Source of the DNA: Euclidia mi
Lineage: Eukaryota > Arthropoda > Insecta > Lepidoptera > Erebidae
Length of the DNA: 64,000 nucleotides
Assembly: GCA_944739405.2 (NCBI GenBank)
Contig: OX123186.2
Location: 90,127,034 to 90,191,033, forward strand
Direction of reading: 5' to 3'
In this document: positions 20,892 through 31,785 of the stretch, in pieces
Numbering within the stretch: position 1 is the first letter of the stretch
Layout of the letters: each line of letters opens with the position of its first letter
Notes under the pieces: generated by a model
What the model was told of the DNA's origin: nothing
The model's database searches: none
The model's input: the letters and a program-made list of their open reading frames with translations, nothing else
Program-made: the position numbers and the translations under genes

Positions 20892-21479
20892 TTATATTCT
20901 TTTAAAACAAAAAGAAATCATAGGGATAGCATTCACCACTTCTGAGTAATATGAACATTTCTGAAACAGTTCCCATGCTCTCAGTAAAATCACTGTTGCG
21001 CGCCAAAATCTACTTAAGGTCTCGAAAAAAGTCAAATCTTATATTTCATGCTGGAATTTTTATATATACGTATTAGTTATTTACATACCTTGATAAACAC
21101 AATAGATCTTAAAGAATAAAACTAAATTTAACAGAAATAACAGCAGAGATACACTCAAACATACCGCACATTCCGCACCGACTCAACACTCAATGACAAC
21201 ATTGACAACGAACTTTTTTTTTTAATTTCTCTATGGAGTCGAAACTCGACTGGGATTAGTATGACGGGAAATTTAACGTAGAAACGAGATACATAATACG
21301 AACTAAGCCCTAGAGCGACAGAGACGAGTATATTTCACTCTTTCGACCCCGGGAGCCATGTCATATACAGTATGACACGGGCAAAGTAGACTGAGATGCG
21401 ATGTCATATGCCATATAACACGGACAATTTAGTGTTTGAATTTTGTTATATGCCATATAACACGGGCAAACAAGTGGAT

Positions 21480-22100
21480 ATATATACTGTATACTTGTCT
21501 GTGTTCAGTACATACTGACAATAATTTAATTGTCCATGCACTACGTAATTCAAAAATAATTTTGCAAAATACTGTCACTAAGATTGCTAAAAGTTTATGC
21601 TGCGATAATGTTCTAAGAGTTTACTGTTTAGAAAGAAAATGTCAAATTTGTTCTGAGAAAACTATCCAACTAAATAACTTCCATAAGAATGACTCAATCG
21701 CCTACACTAGATGGATCACAAAAACGGTCAGTACAGTTGTTAAAAAACCTCTTGTTTTCTAATATTCCTATGTTTATGCAATATTGTGCCAATATTATTA
21801 ATCAGACAAAGGCAATCGCTTCATTAAAGAAAATTTGACACCCTCGAACGGTCTTCCACACATTGATTTTTCGGAAAATTATATGTGTAAATATGCAGCT
21901 GAAATTCAGTCTGCTCAATTTGGTGGATCGAAACCACAAATAAGTTTACACACAAGTGTGTACTATTACACTCATTCTGATTCGCCAAACAACATAGTGA
22001 AACCAATATCAATGTGTACATTATTCAAAAATCTGAGACATGATGCCTTCTTAATTTGTGCTCGTTTAAATCCAATTTTACAGATAAGAATTGTCACCAA
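21480..22100 (+). pseudogene. transposase-like gene, middle piece
   Basis: Immediately after the TIR element the frame resumes with TCLCSVHTDNN and later a cysteine-rich tract (CLERKCQICSEK), stopping near 21760. A second frame from about 21835 reads PHIDFSENYMCKYAAEIQSA and then HTSVYYYTH. The acidic/aromatic HIDFSENY motif is characteristic of this family and probably carries a catalytic aspartate. The match is lost after about 22090. It is broken by at least one stop and frame change. Confidence 0.6.
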
Positions 22101-22183
22101 CTATTATACATTTTCATATAATAAGCGATGGGCCAACCGCGCAATACCGATATTAAACTATGTTTTATTTAATTTTTAACTAT

Positions 22184-22225
22184 TTAACCCTAGAAGCCCA
22201 ATCATACGTAAAACTGACGTGTAAA
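22184..22225 (+). repeat. orphan piggyBac-like terminus
   Basis: TTAA followed by 'ccctagaagcccaatcat' looks like a piggyBac-type left end. I found no matching inverted end in the following 9 kb, so the partner is lost or diverged. Confidence 0.4.
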
Positions 22226-22331
22226 AATAAAATCGCTGTGTTTTACCTACTATTGTTTTCTAGTTAAGAGCAATTTATTGCATAATCTATTAAATACAGT
22301 TTTAATTAATAGATACATTTAATGAAAATAT

Positions 22332-22749
22332 TAGAGATGGGCCGAGTACTCGGTTGATACTCGGTACTCGGCGGGTTTTTTGATACTCGTACTCGGCCGA
22401 ATAACTCAGTTTGAATGCCGAGTATACTTTGTTTAAGAAAAGCTATATATTTAGGTATATCGTTAATAAACAAACTTTTTCTATGATTTATCTACTATGA
22501 CGCGCAATTTGAAGTATTTGTTTGCAAACTATCAAGCGACTGGTTGTTGAAAGGCGCGTGCGGGGTGAGAGGTGTATTAACGCGAGCCGGCCCTCTCGAC
22601 CGGCGGGAACCTATTTGTATTTGTTTACGCGCGTGATATGGGAATTTGATTGAACCGAGTTACTCGGCCGAGTACTCGGTTGAAAAAAATTGAGCCGAGT
22701 AAAACTCGGTACTCGTTACTCGGCAAAAGTGTTACTCGGCGCATCTCTA
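22332..22749. mobile_element. hAT-type MITE rich in CGAGTA motifs
   Basis: It starts 'tagagatgggccgagta' and ends 'actcggcgcatctcta'. It is flanked by a perfect 8-bp duplication, 'gaaaatat' (22324-22331 and 22750-22757), as expected for hAT. Both ends are packed with 'actcgg' or 'ccgagt' words, probably transposase binding sites. It is non-coding and about 418 bp. Confidence 0.88.
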
Positions 22750-22757
22750 GAAAATAT

Positions 22758-23788
22758 ACTCTTAATTAATACATTACACAGAACTATCATTGAATCACAG
22801 AAAAAAAGCAACAAAAATTTTTAAACCATAATCTTTCTTATAATTAGGTATTTTTTACAAAAATCTACTAGTTTTAACTATGTTTTAAAAATTAAATCAA
22901 CTTGTTATAATAATTTATTACTCAAATAGAAAAAATGTATAGACTGTTTTTTTCTATTGTTTTGTATACTGAAAGACAAATAACAATATTGTGCTCTCCG
23001 TATATGGCCTTTTGGAACGCTGCGCTTTGGTCATCCGCCTTTTTTATATGAACAAAGTCCGCAATAGCGTTATTTCTTTAGTTCTGGATAATCATTAGTT
23101 TTTTCTGGAGATGGCGGTACAAACTTTTTTTTAAATATTTGGTATATTGTCACGTAGAGTCCTCTTCAAAGTGCGTGCCTCCAGTCATATTTGCATCCAA
23201 GGCGCCGTCAAAGCTGTGCTTATTTTTTGTTGTTAACAACATTGCGACATATTCGTGTGGGTCCTCTTTTTGTACGTATAAAATTAATAGCAGAAGTCCT
23301 TTTTGTTGTACATCCCTTTATAGTTGACCATACAAGATTTTTATTCCACGTATTGACCGCTGAGGCAATGTAAAGTGTGAAGTCGATGAAGTTACCTCAA
23401 AATTAGCCGATCTCAGAAAAGCATGGTTTTCTCGCTAATTACGTTTACTGCAGCCGAAAAAAACCAAAGTTACTTAGAATTAATTTAATTAAATATAAAA
23501 GAAATTACAATTAAATAAGTGAAACCTATTCGATGCGAGAATATGGAATGAATATATTTAATTATACATTATTAATATTAATTTGCTGCGTCGACGAATT
23601 CATGCCGCGACGGACGTCATCGGTGGCGATGCAATTGCTGCGTCGGCGATTTTTGGCTATTGCTATTTCTTTCCAAATATACAGCGATGATGTTGATTGT
23701 GCGAGGTCCATTGGGGTTCCGTATATAACACCTCCATCCGCAGAACAGCAACTATTTTATCAAGTTGAGAGAAAATGTTGCTGGCAGT
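22758..23788. other. unassigned stretch left of the minus-strand errantivirus env
   Basis: Several short frames exist but no domain is recognised. The 23500-23788 part may include the 3' non-coding end and LTR of the retroelement: a purine-rich run followed by 'gtgttatatacgg' on the minus strand is a candidate start of an LTR. No second LTR is available for comparison. Confidence 0.3.
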
Positions 23789-25486
23789 TCATTTCGTCTC
23801 TTGATGTCCATGTCCACATCTTCGTATGTGTGAGTCTTGGAAACTTGTTGCTTCTCTGCATCTTTTTCTGGGGTACCAGCATCTGCGTTTTCTATATAAT
23901 GTGATACTGATGATTACTGCTGTGCACAGAATGAAGATATAAAGTGGAATAGTTGTATGATAGAAAGCAACTGATTGATTCTTCTCGATTTGTATGGGTT
24001 TTTCTAACATGATTTTACTCTGGATGCCGTGAAGGTCTTCTAAGTTTACTGAACTCGAACCGATATTGGAGATGACATCTGTTCGATTTATCTGGTTGAA
24101 GGGTATTTTCGATAACTTCAATGGCTGGCCTTTTATCTCATTATTGTCGTTAATGATGGTGAATTCTGTAGTCCGCATATAGCAATCCAACGGGATGGTG
24201 ACTAGGTAGCTTCCTTGTAATGTGTTGAAGTCCTTTCTTCCACAGGTAAGTTGTACTTTCGTTGGTTCCGGTAGTGAGATAACGTAGTGTTGATCGTCCA
24301 ATTTTTCAATTGCAACATTTGCTAGCGAAATCTGGCTGAAACGGCAAGTGTTCTTCAAATTTTGATTGACTATGAGGTCTTGAATACAATCTGGTTCTGT
24401 TCGGATCTGATGGCTTATCTGCTTTTCACAGAGATATATACTGCTATACTTCGGGCATTCAGCCTCTATGTACACGAATGATTTCTCGTTTGTTGCTATA
24501 AAGGGACTGGGAGGAATAAGGGCTAGTTTTTTCTCGTTAGGTACAATGGATAGTCTATACAGATCATATGTATCTTCGGAAATAATGGGAATGCTATAAA
24601 TGATTACTATCCTATTATCGCTAAAGTAAGAGCCTGGCTTTATTAAATTACAATATTCTCGTAATTCTAAATTAGGAACTTGATTCTTATTATATATGGA
24701 TCTTAACTTATCTACCATAGTTTTTAATACCTCTATATCGATCATCGAATGATGAGTGCTGGAGGCACGTATAAAAGCCATTATATTTTCTAACCTAATG
24801 ATTTCTAACATTAAATCTTCTACATTATTACTTATAATTCCTAACATCTGGGCAAACTGAGCAGATTTGATTAAGTTATAGTCTCTGTATGCATCCTTTT
24901 GTAAGAGTGATTCTAAGGTCAAATTAATTTTCTCTTGGTTTGCAACTAACTGATCTAAGACTCTATTGTACTGTGACATCCATTCTTTATTAATACTTAT
25001 ATGATTATTAAATTCTGAAACAATTTTATTTTCGTTATTCTGTAAAGTTTTAATTTCTTCATCATATTTTAAAGCATCTAGATAGTCTAAACTACCAGTT
25101 ATACTTTTTATTACTGACCCAAGGCTATCTACTAGACCTCTTTTAGCTCTAATTGGTTCCAAAGATTTTACTTGATGTAATACCTTGTTAAGCTTATCAT
25201 TAAGATAGTTAATCTGATATTCGTAAAGGGTGTAGGTTTCATTGTTAAGTCTAGTCTTAAATGTCCTAAGCTGTGACTGTACTGAGGTTACGTTATTTTC
25301 AAAATCAGTTAACTGTATATATTGTACAAAGGAATGATAGTGAGTTATTAATCTGGTCGGCCCTAGTTTGTATGGTAATAGTCCAGGTCCATCAGCTAAG
25401 GTTTCAAGTCTTATGGTCTGAGGTCGGGTCACGTGGATGGTCATTATCAGCAGTATCCTGTAACAATTTATTACTTTTAGGGACAC
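23789..25486 (-). CDS. env: errantivirus envelope (F-type fusion protein), open frame
   Basis: The 565-codon frame is uninterrupted. It starts with a hydrophobic signal-like N-terminus, has a furin-type site RAKR at residues 113-116, followed by a GLVDSLGSVIKS-like fusion segment, and ends with a hydrophobic membrane segment at about 513-531 and a basic tail. This is the layout of errantivirus and baculovirus-F-related envelope proteins, which mediate membrane fusion. It overlaps the end of the integrase frame by about 83 bp; such env genes are usually expressed from a spliced RNA. It is notable that env is intact while pol is decayed. The retroelement as a whole cannot be autonomous. Confidence 0.8.
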   Translation of the reverse strand: MSLKVINCYRILLIMTIHVTRPQTIRLETLADGPGLLPYKLGPTRLITHYHSFVQYIQLTDFENNVTSVQSQLRTFKTRLNNETYTLYEYQINYLNDKLNKVLHQVKSLEPIRAKRGLVDSLGSVIKSITGSLDYLDALKYDEEIKTLQNNENKIVSEFNNHISINKEWMSQYNRVLDQLVANQEKINLTLESLLQKDAYRDYNLIKSAQFAQMLGIISNNVEDLMLEIIRLENIMAFIRASSTHHSMIDIEVLKTMVDKLRSIYNKNQVPNLELREYCNLIKPGSYFSDNRIVIIYSIPIISEDTYDLYRLSIVPNEKKLALIPPSPFIATNEKSFVYIEAECPKYSSIYLCEKQISHQIRTEPDCIQDLIVNQNLKNTCRFSQISLANVAIEKLDDQHYVISLPEPTKVQLTCGRKDFNTLQGSYLVTIPLDCYMRTTEFTIINDNNEIKGQPLKLSKIPFNQINRTDVISNIGSSSVNLEDLHGIQSKIMLEKPIQIEKNQSVAFYHTTIPLYIFILCTAVIISITLYRKRRCWYPRKRCREATSFQDSHIRRCGHGHQETK

Positions 25487-26351
25487 GTTTCAGTCGCGAT
25501 TTAGCTACAGGGCCGCGTTTTTTCGAGGTATATATGTGAATTGGTAAATCTGCCAAAACTGTGTCTTGTGTGTAACGCGGTGCAGTTTTCTGACGGCTAG
25601 CAAGAGGATTTTTATCGAAAATTTGTTGTTGCGGTGTGTATTCGACTTCAGGCTCACGAGATTTATTCCTATTTTCAATTAAGGCTGTTCTGTTACTAAG
25701 AGGTGACTCGTTAATTATCTCATAAACTTGTTTCATCTGCTCTCTATGATTCTGAGCATACTGTTGCAATAGGTGTTCTGTGAGGTCTATGTCAACTGGG
25801 TCTCGAGGGTCAAAATGTCCGTTCAATAAATCAAAGGGTCTACATTTCGTAAAGCTATGGATCGAGCTATTATATGCTATAACAGCGTACGGCATGAGAT
25901 TAATAACGGGTTCGTCTTTATGTTGTAGTTTGAGGATTCTAATGTGTTCCAGCAAAGTTGAGTGAAATCGCTCGATGTAACCGTTATCATTAGGACAGTG
26001 AGGTAGAGTTTTATGGTGTATTATTTTATGGAGACGTATGAATTCAGCAAACAGTTGATTTGTAAATTCCGTGGCATTGTCGGTAATTATAGTTAATGGT
26101 AATCCGTGGTGAGTACAAAAACGTAATAATGCTTGTAGAATGCTTATAGCAGTGCCGTCTCGTAAATGGTACGCCTGACCATACTTTGTAAAAACATCAA
26201 TGAAAGTTACGTATTTTTCGTTTTGAACGGTAAAAAGGTCCATGTGCACAATTTCAAGTGGTTTAGTGGCTGGGGGTACAATATTAAATTGAGGTCTAAT
26301 GGGATTTCTGTCGTATTTACTTTGACCACAAACGGTACATTCGTTAATAAA
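25404..26351 (-). pseudogene. errantivirus integrase region
   Basis: The open frame 25404-26249 has the integrase core acidic residues in MDLF, TDNATEF and IERFHST contexts, and runs to the C-terminal domain that overlaps env. A TAA just upstream, at the 26352 border, separates it from the zinc-binding part of pol in the same reading direction. As part of a broken polyprotein it is unlikely to be produced normally. Confidence 0.7.
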
Positions 26352-27164
26352 TTAAGCGATGTGTTCCTTCATCTTCGGCCAATAGTACTTTCGTGACAAG
26401 GCTAGATAGCACTCGTTAATACCACGGTGATTGGTTTTTCCATTATGATAGTGTTGTATAATTTCCTGTTGCCGTAGGTAGTGTTTAACATTCTCAAGTT
26501 CTGTCTTTGCTAGTACTAAATTAAGAGAAGAGCTTTTAAACTTTTCTTGTATAATCGGAATGATCAAGTACATATCTAAAGGTGGGTTTACTAGTATAGC
26601 GGTTTTAACTTTCGGGTTAACATATTCTTTTATAGCGTTAATAACATCGGTTTCTAAGTTAGATTTTGAGAGTTGGATAGCCATTCGCGTATGATTTTCA
26701 AACGGTTTAGTTACAGTCGGTCGTCGTTTTATGTCGCCAACTACGGTAAAGTGAATTTGTCTATGAAACTTATTGAGAGGTTCGTCTGTAATAGGGACTT
26801 CTAAAATAGGGTGCTCATTACTGGTATGTACTGTATCAGTCGAGGAATTAGGCAATTGAGTCGGAGGGCTCTGCGAGAGATTATTAAATTGAGGGCTTTC
26901 TGAAGGATTATTAGGATGAGGGCTTTCTGAAGGATTATTAGGGTGAGGGCTTTCTGAATGATTATTTATCATGGAACTGAGTTCTTTAATACTGTCAATT
27001 ACAGAATTAATTTCGTCGATTTCATTATTACTTATCTCAATGCGGGAAAGGGCGTCAGCGTTGGTATTAAACTTTCCTTTCTTATAAATTACAGTAAAGT
27101 CATATTCGCTTAGTCTGAGTCGCCATCTAGTTAGTCGTGAGTTAGGTTCTTTTAAATTCATCAT
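26352..27164 (-). pseudogene. errantivirus RNase H end, tether and H2C2 zinc-binding region
   Basis: This is the continuation of pol in a shifted frame. It starts at the end of RNase H (NADALSRIE), then a low-complexity tether with three near-identical PSESPHPNN-type repeats (about 26880-26960), then an HHCC-like domain ending YYWPKMKEHIA before a stop at the left border. The repeat expansion lies between RNase H and integrase, where tethers vary freely. Confidence 0.65.
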
Positions 27165-29158
27165 CCATTGTAGTGGCTTATGGCCGGTAATAATTTTGAA
27201 TTTCCTACCAAACAGATAGGGTCTGAAGTACTTTGTGGCCCAGACTATGGCTAATAGTTCTTTTTCTTTAGTTCGCTTTCATTAAGAGTACGAGAAGCGT
27301 AACAAACAGGCTTGTCAGAACCTATAGGTCCCTGAGATAAGACTGCTCCAATCGCAACGTTGGAAGCATCGCTTGTAAGATTGAATTCCCTGTTAAAATC
27401 TGGATATTGAAGTATGGGGTCATTAGTTAATATGGTCTTACACTGTTTAAATGCATTGATATATTCGGGACTATGACTAACTTTGCTACCTTTCTTTAAG
27501 CACGCAGTGAGGGGCTTAGTGATACGGGCGAAATCAGGGATAAATTTTCGGTAATAACCGAGAAGGCCTAAAAATTGCTTAATTTCTTTAGGAGTGTTCG
27601 GAATGGGATACTTCTCGATAGCTGATATTTTATCGGGATTAGGCTTAATGCCATCTCTACTGATGATATGCCCGAGATAAGCGGTCTCTAACTTCAAAAA
27701 CTCGGACTTATCCATCTGGATTTTGAAGTTGAAATCTCTGAGTCGTTAGAAAACTTTTTCCAGATTTTCCATGTGTTCCTGGAGGGATGTACTGTAAACA
27801 ATAATGTCATCCAGATAAACCAGACATATGTTATTCTGGAGACCACGCAGGACATTGTCCATAACACTTTGAAAAGTTGATGGAGAATTTTTCCCATGGG
27901 CATACGAAGGAATTCAAAGTGCCCGTGTTCTACATTGAACGCTGTTTTAGAAATGTCTTGCGGGTCCATTTCCACCTGGTAAAAACCACTTGCTAAATCT
28001 AAGGTCGTGAAGTACTGGCACTTCCCTAATTTGTCAAGGACGTCACTAATATTGAGTATGGGGTACTTGTCGTCTATTGTCTTTTCATTTAACTTGCGAA
28101 AATCAACTACAAGGCGCCATTTCTGTTTACCGGAAGCATCTAATTTTTTAGGCACTACCCAAATGGGTGAGCTCCATGCAGAATCTGAAGGTCTAATAAT
28201 GCCCTGTTGCAACATTTTTGAAATTTGGTCCCTAACTTCTTGTCGGTATATGAAAGGGTATCGATAGCTCTTGGTATGTATAGGTACTTCGTCCGTTGTT
28301 CGTATCCGGTGTTTAATCTTATTAGTGAAAGTCAACGTTTCCCCGTCTATGTAAAACACATCCGCATAGCGAGAGCAAAGTGTTAAGAGGTTGGCTTTTT
28401 CCTCCTCATTAAGATGGTCAGTACGCAAACGCGATAATACGTCGTTCACACGATTTGATGTTTCAAGTTGCGTACACTTAATATTAAACAATTCAGCACA
28501 AGCAGGCTGATCTAACGAAAATATGACGTCATTGGGTGTAGGGTTTTCTATCTCTACATATCCACGACTATTAGTTACAGTGGTAAGGCATTCATGAATA
28601 ATGCAATTACAAAAGACTTGCTCATTTATTAAAACTTCGCCATCCGGGGCGTTGATAGGGATTCTAACTAATTTGGAATGTCTACCTGGAATGATGTCCT
28701 TATACAAGTCAACGTTACGGGAGTTATATACTTTTATATGATTAATTGCAGATCGTGTAATTAATTTAAAATCTTTTAAATCTATTTTAGCTTCCCATTT
28801 AGATAATAAGTCTAATCCTATTAAGCCATCAAAATAGTTATGGAAACGGTATACGAATAATTTAATTGTATCGTTCTCACGGAATTCGGTAAAGCATGGT
28901 AGTGAAAAACAATAAACAAACAACAAAAACAACATTTGTAACTTCAAAAGGGTCATAGTTAAGGGGATAGTCAGAGAAGTATTTTTGTACGGCCTCGGGG
29001 CTAATAAACGATTGGTTAGCACCGGTATCTATTAAAAATTTTAAAGGGGGACAAGAAATTTCTATGTATGGTAACTGTCTTTGTTTCTGTAAATTTAGAT
29101 CTATCCTTGCTCTTCTGATATCTTGTCTAACTGAAAATCCTGACTCTGAGGTGCACAA
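27165..29158 (-). pseudogene. errantivirus protease and reverse transcriptase, frameshifted
   Basis: The protease active site appears as IDTGANQS in the 28877-29158 frame. A frameshift around 28900-28930 moves pol into the 27694-29022 frame, which carries the RT fingers (WRLVVDFRKLN, TLDLASGFYQ). A second shift near 27895 puts the YLDD catalytic loop into another frame. A stop near 27747 follows. The thumb and RNase H start (27251-27715) end with one more shift near 27250. I list the breaks only; no joined product is implied. Confidence 0.72.
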
Positions 29159-29159
29159 C

Positions 29160-31440
29160 TAGGGCCTGGTTGGGGCTCTATGTCGCTTGTTACTTGATTG
29201 TCGTAAGTTGCGCTACCATAAGTCGGGTCTGAATAGTTATAGTCATATGAGTTATAATAGTCAGCGTAGTTAGAACAATTATCATAATCTGAGTTGCAGT
29301 AATAGTCATTGGAATCGTAAGAATAGTCGGGCATAGCGAATTCATTCAGATTTACTTCTCATCATCATCTTCTTGCCCTGGTCCCAATCTATTTTGGGTC
29401 GGCGCAGTACGTCCTTCGCTTCCATTCTTTTCTGTCGCCCGTCATCTGATCATCTACCCCTTTCTCTTTCATATCCATCCTCACACAGTCCATCCATCTT
29501 TTCCTTGGCCTCCCTTTCCCTTTCCATCCCTCTACCTTCATATTCATCACTTGCTTACCTACATACATATCATCTCTTCGCATAATATGTCCATACCAAG
29601 CCAAACGACTTCCTTTCACTTTCTCGTCTATAGGCGCCACTTTCAGACTACCTCTCACGTATTCATTCCTAATCTTATCCATTCTCGTAACTCCACACAT
29701 CCATCGCAACATTCTCATCTCTGCCACTTGTAAACGTTTTTCATCCATCTTCTTAGTAGCCCAATACTCAGCTCCATACAATACGACAGGCCTTATAACC
29801 GCCTTATATATGCGTCCCTTGAATTTCAAAGGCATTTTAGGATCGCATATTGTGCCCGAGACCTGTCGCCATTTCATTCATCCTGAGTTGATCCTTTGCC
29901 GAACATCTCGGTCAATTTCGCCGTCGTGTTGCAGGAGTGAACCGAGGTAGCGAAAGTCGGAGCATACTGGTAGGGGTATACCGTCGAGTGTAACCGGGCT
30001 TGGACTAGAGAGGCCGCCAAAGTCACAGAACATGTATTCAGTTTTGGTTCTGCTTATCCTAAGGCCTACGTTCTCCAGTCTCTGCCGCCACTCCTCCAGC
30101 TTGCTCTGCACCTCCTGTCCACTTTCTGCTACCAGGACGATGTAGTCGGCAAACAGCATGCACCAGGGTGCCTCTTCCTGTATGTCCGATGATATGGCAT
30201 CCATAATCAACAAGAAGAGGTAAGGACTAAGAGCCGACCCTTGGTGCAAGCCTACAGCCACATCGAATCTGGCTGTGATTCCAGCTGCGGACCGGACTTG
30301 CGTGTGGCATTCAGCATACATAGCTTGGATCAACTTCAGGTACTTTTCAGGCACTCCTTTCTTCTTGAGGGCCCACCACAAGAATTCACGCGGTACCCGG
30401 TCATATGCCTTTTCGAGGTCAACGAATACCATATGCAGATTTTTATGCGCCTCCCTGTATTTTTCACAAATTTGGCGAAGTGCAAAAAAGGCATCCACCG
30501 TACCTCGACCAGGCATAAAACCGAATTGGTTACGTGAAATCTCACTCTCTGCTCGCAAACGTCGCTCAATTACTCTCTCCCATACTTTCATACTATGAGG
30601 CATTAACTTTATTCCCCGATAATTGTTGCATTCTTGGACATCTCCCTTATTTTTAAAAATGGGCACTAGGTAACTCCTGCACCATTCCTTGGGTACTGTC
30701 TCCTCATGCAACATCTTATTGAAGAATAAAGTCAGCCACGCCCATCCATCCTCCTCTAACACCTTCCATGCTTCTACTGGTATTCCATCTGGTCCTAATG
30801 CTTTCCCATTCTTCATTCCACTCACAGCCCGTCTTACCTCATCCTTACTTATTACATTCACTAGTCCAATATTCTTCGCCTTGTTCTCAAGCATTTTGCA
30901 CCAATCATTCTCTTCATTCATTAATTTTTCAAAATATGTTCTCCATCTTTCTTTAATCCTATCATCATCCGTAAGAACCACTCCTGTTCAGATTTACTTC
31001 TCGTGACTTTAAATAGTTATTCGGTGGCGGGTTTCCCGATTTACGCCAATCATGACCTGCCATCGCGGGTAATGGCTTAGGAGTAAAATGCTGGACTCCG
31101 CTCATTGGTTTCGGACCAAAATTCTGTGAAGGGTTGGGTCTAGGCGGCAAACGGAAGACGTTACTATGTTGGTGGTAATTCGGCGGCGGTGCGCGGAACA
31201 TTTGCTGCGTACGCGTAGGAAAACGGTTTTGAGGTACGTTAGACGTATTAAATTTAAAAGCTTGGGGCTGTGGTTGATTACTACGCGGTCCTACTGGAGC
31301 TGGCCAGTTAGGTACTGGGTGTCGCGGGACTATTGTCATGTTTAATGGTACGTTATGAGGCATAGCAACTTTAGGAGTGCTTTGAGCTTTTGGAAAATTG
31401 TTACGCTGTTGCAAGTATATTATATTTAATTCCTCCTGCA
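29160..31440 (-). pseudogene. errantivirus gag C-terminal part, split by an RTE LINE
   Basis: The right piece (31440-31003) is rich in Pro, Asn and Gln; the left piece (29344-29160) is rich in Tyr, Asp, Ser and Asn and ends before protease. The LINE sits between two copies of 'ttcagatttacttctc', so the two parts were adjacent before that insertion. Gag N-terminal sequence is missing. Confidence 0.6.
29361..30986 (-). mobile_element. 5'-truncated RTE-type LINE
   Basis: A minus-strand reverse transcriptase of the RTE type begins near 30981 and ends with a GAT-rich tail at 29361-29370. A perfect 16-bp duplication, 'ttcagatttacttctc', flanks it (29345-29360 and 30987-31002). Motifs include KALGPDGIP, NNYRGI, FGFMPGRGT and LEKAYDRVPRE. 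The catalytic FADD box reads FADY (codon at 30142-30144), and a TGA at 29878-29880 splits the frame. The copy is dead. Confidence 0.88.
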
Positions 31441-31544
31441 CGTACCGATGGTGTGGGAGGTTGTATAAAGCCTACCTGTGACCAGTGAGTTGCAGCTGGG
31501 TCCGATACGAGTATATCGCATTTTAATGCTTTGTTATCTTGCGT

Positions 31545-31785
31545 GAAAAGTAAATGTAAAGACATTAAAGCTATTGGCATAGATGATTCTGATGTGCCCG
31601 AAATTGAAGAAATTGCCGCCTCTAATACAATACGCCCTTTTAAAGGCGCTCTTAACATTCACCAAAGGAGATGTTTAATTTTTGGCTACAAAACGTACCA
31701 TGCCTTAAAAAATAGGGAAAATATCAGAAATCAGGTAAAATATTATTTTAGGAATTTACACATATTTGAGATCATAGAAATATAA
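31545..31785 (+). pseudogene. transposase-like gene, C-terminal piece
   Basis: The plus-strand frame reads DSDVPEIEEIAAS, then PFKGALNIHQ, a tail I associate with the C-terminal end of the same transposase-like family as 15755-16412. It resumes right where the errantivirus sequence ends, so the element between 22.1 and 31.54 kb displaced the catalytic core. The stop is at 31783-31785. Confidence 0.5.

Larger units (their letters stand above)
17222..21479 (-). mobile_element. 1.1-kb non-autonomous DNA transposon, copy 2 (interrupted)
   Basis: The ends are 'ccgcttgtttgc' (17227-17238) and 'gcaaacaagtgg' (21466-21477). The sequence is the reverse complement of 12599-13735 over nearly its whole length, apart from a 3.1-kb Harbinger-like insertion at 17816-20891. 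The flanks read 'cttata' and 'tatata', consistent with a TA-rich target. It splits the transposase-like gene, whose coding sequence resumes immediately after it. Confidence 0.8.
23700..31540 (-). mobile_element. errantivirus-type (Gypsy/env) retroelement 1, 5'-truncated
   Basis: Reading leftward on the minus strand: gag C-terminal part (31440-29160, split by an RTE LINE), protease, RT, RNase H, integrase and an envelope gene. The 5' LTR and gag N-terminus are missing: the sequence changes abruptly near 31540 into the transposase-like C-terminal piece. No LTR pair is seen, so the borders are approximate. Pol has several frameshifts and stops, while env is open. It inserted into, or replaced, part of the transposase-like gene. 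Confidence 0.75.

Noticed and set aside
12599..21479. A giant 8.9-kb transposon with 1.1-kb terminal inverted repeats
   Set aside because: Each arm has its own pair of short inverted ends and its own TA-rich flank, and the transposase-like coding sequence runs across the second arm's borders. Two separate inserted copies explain it better.
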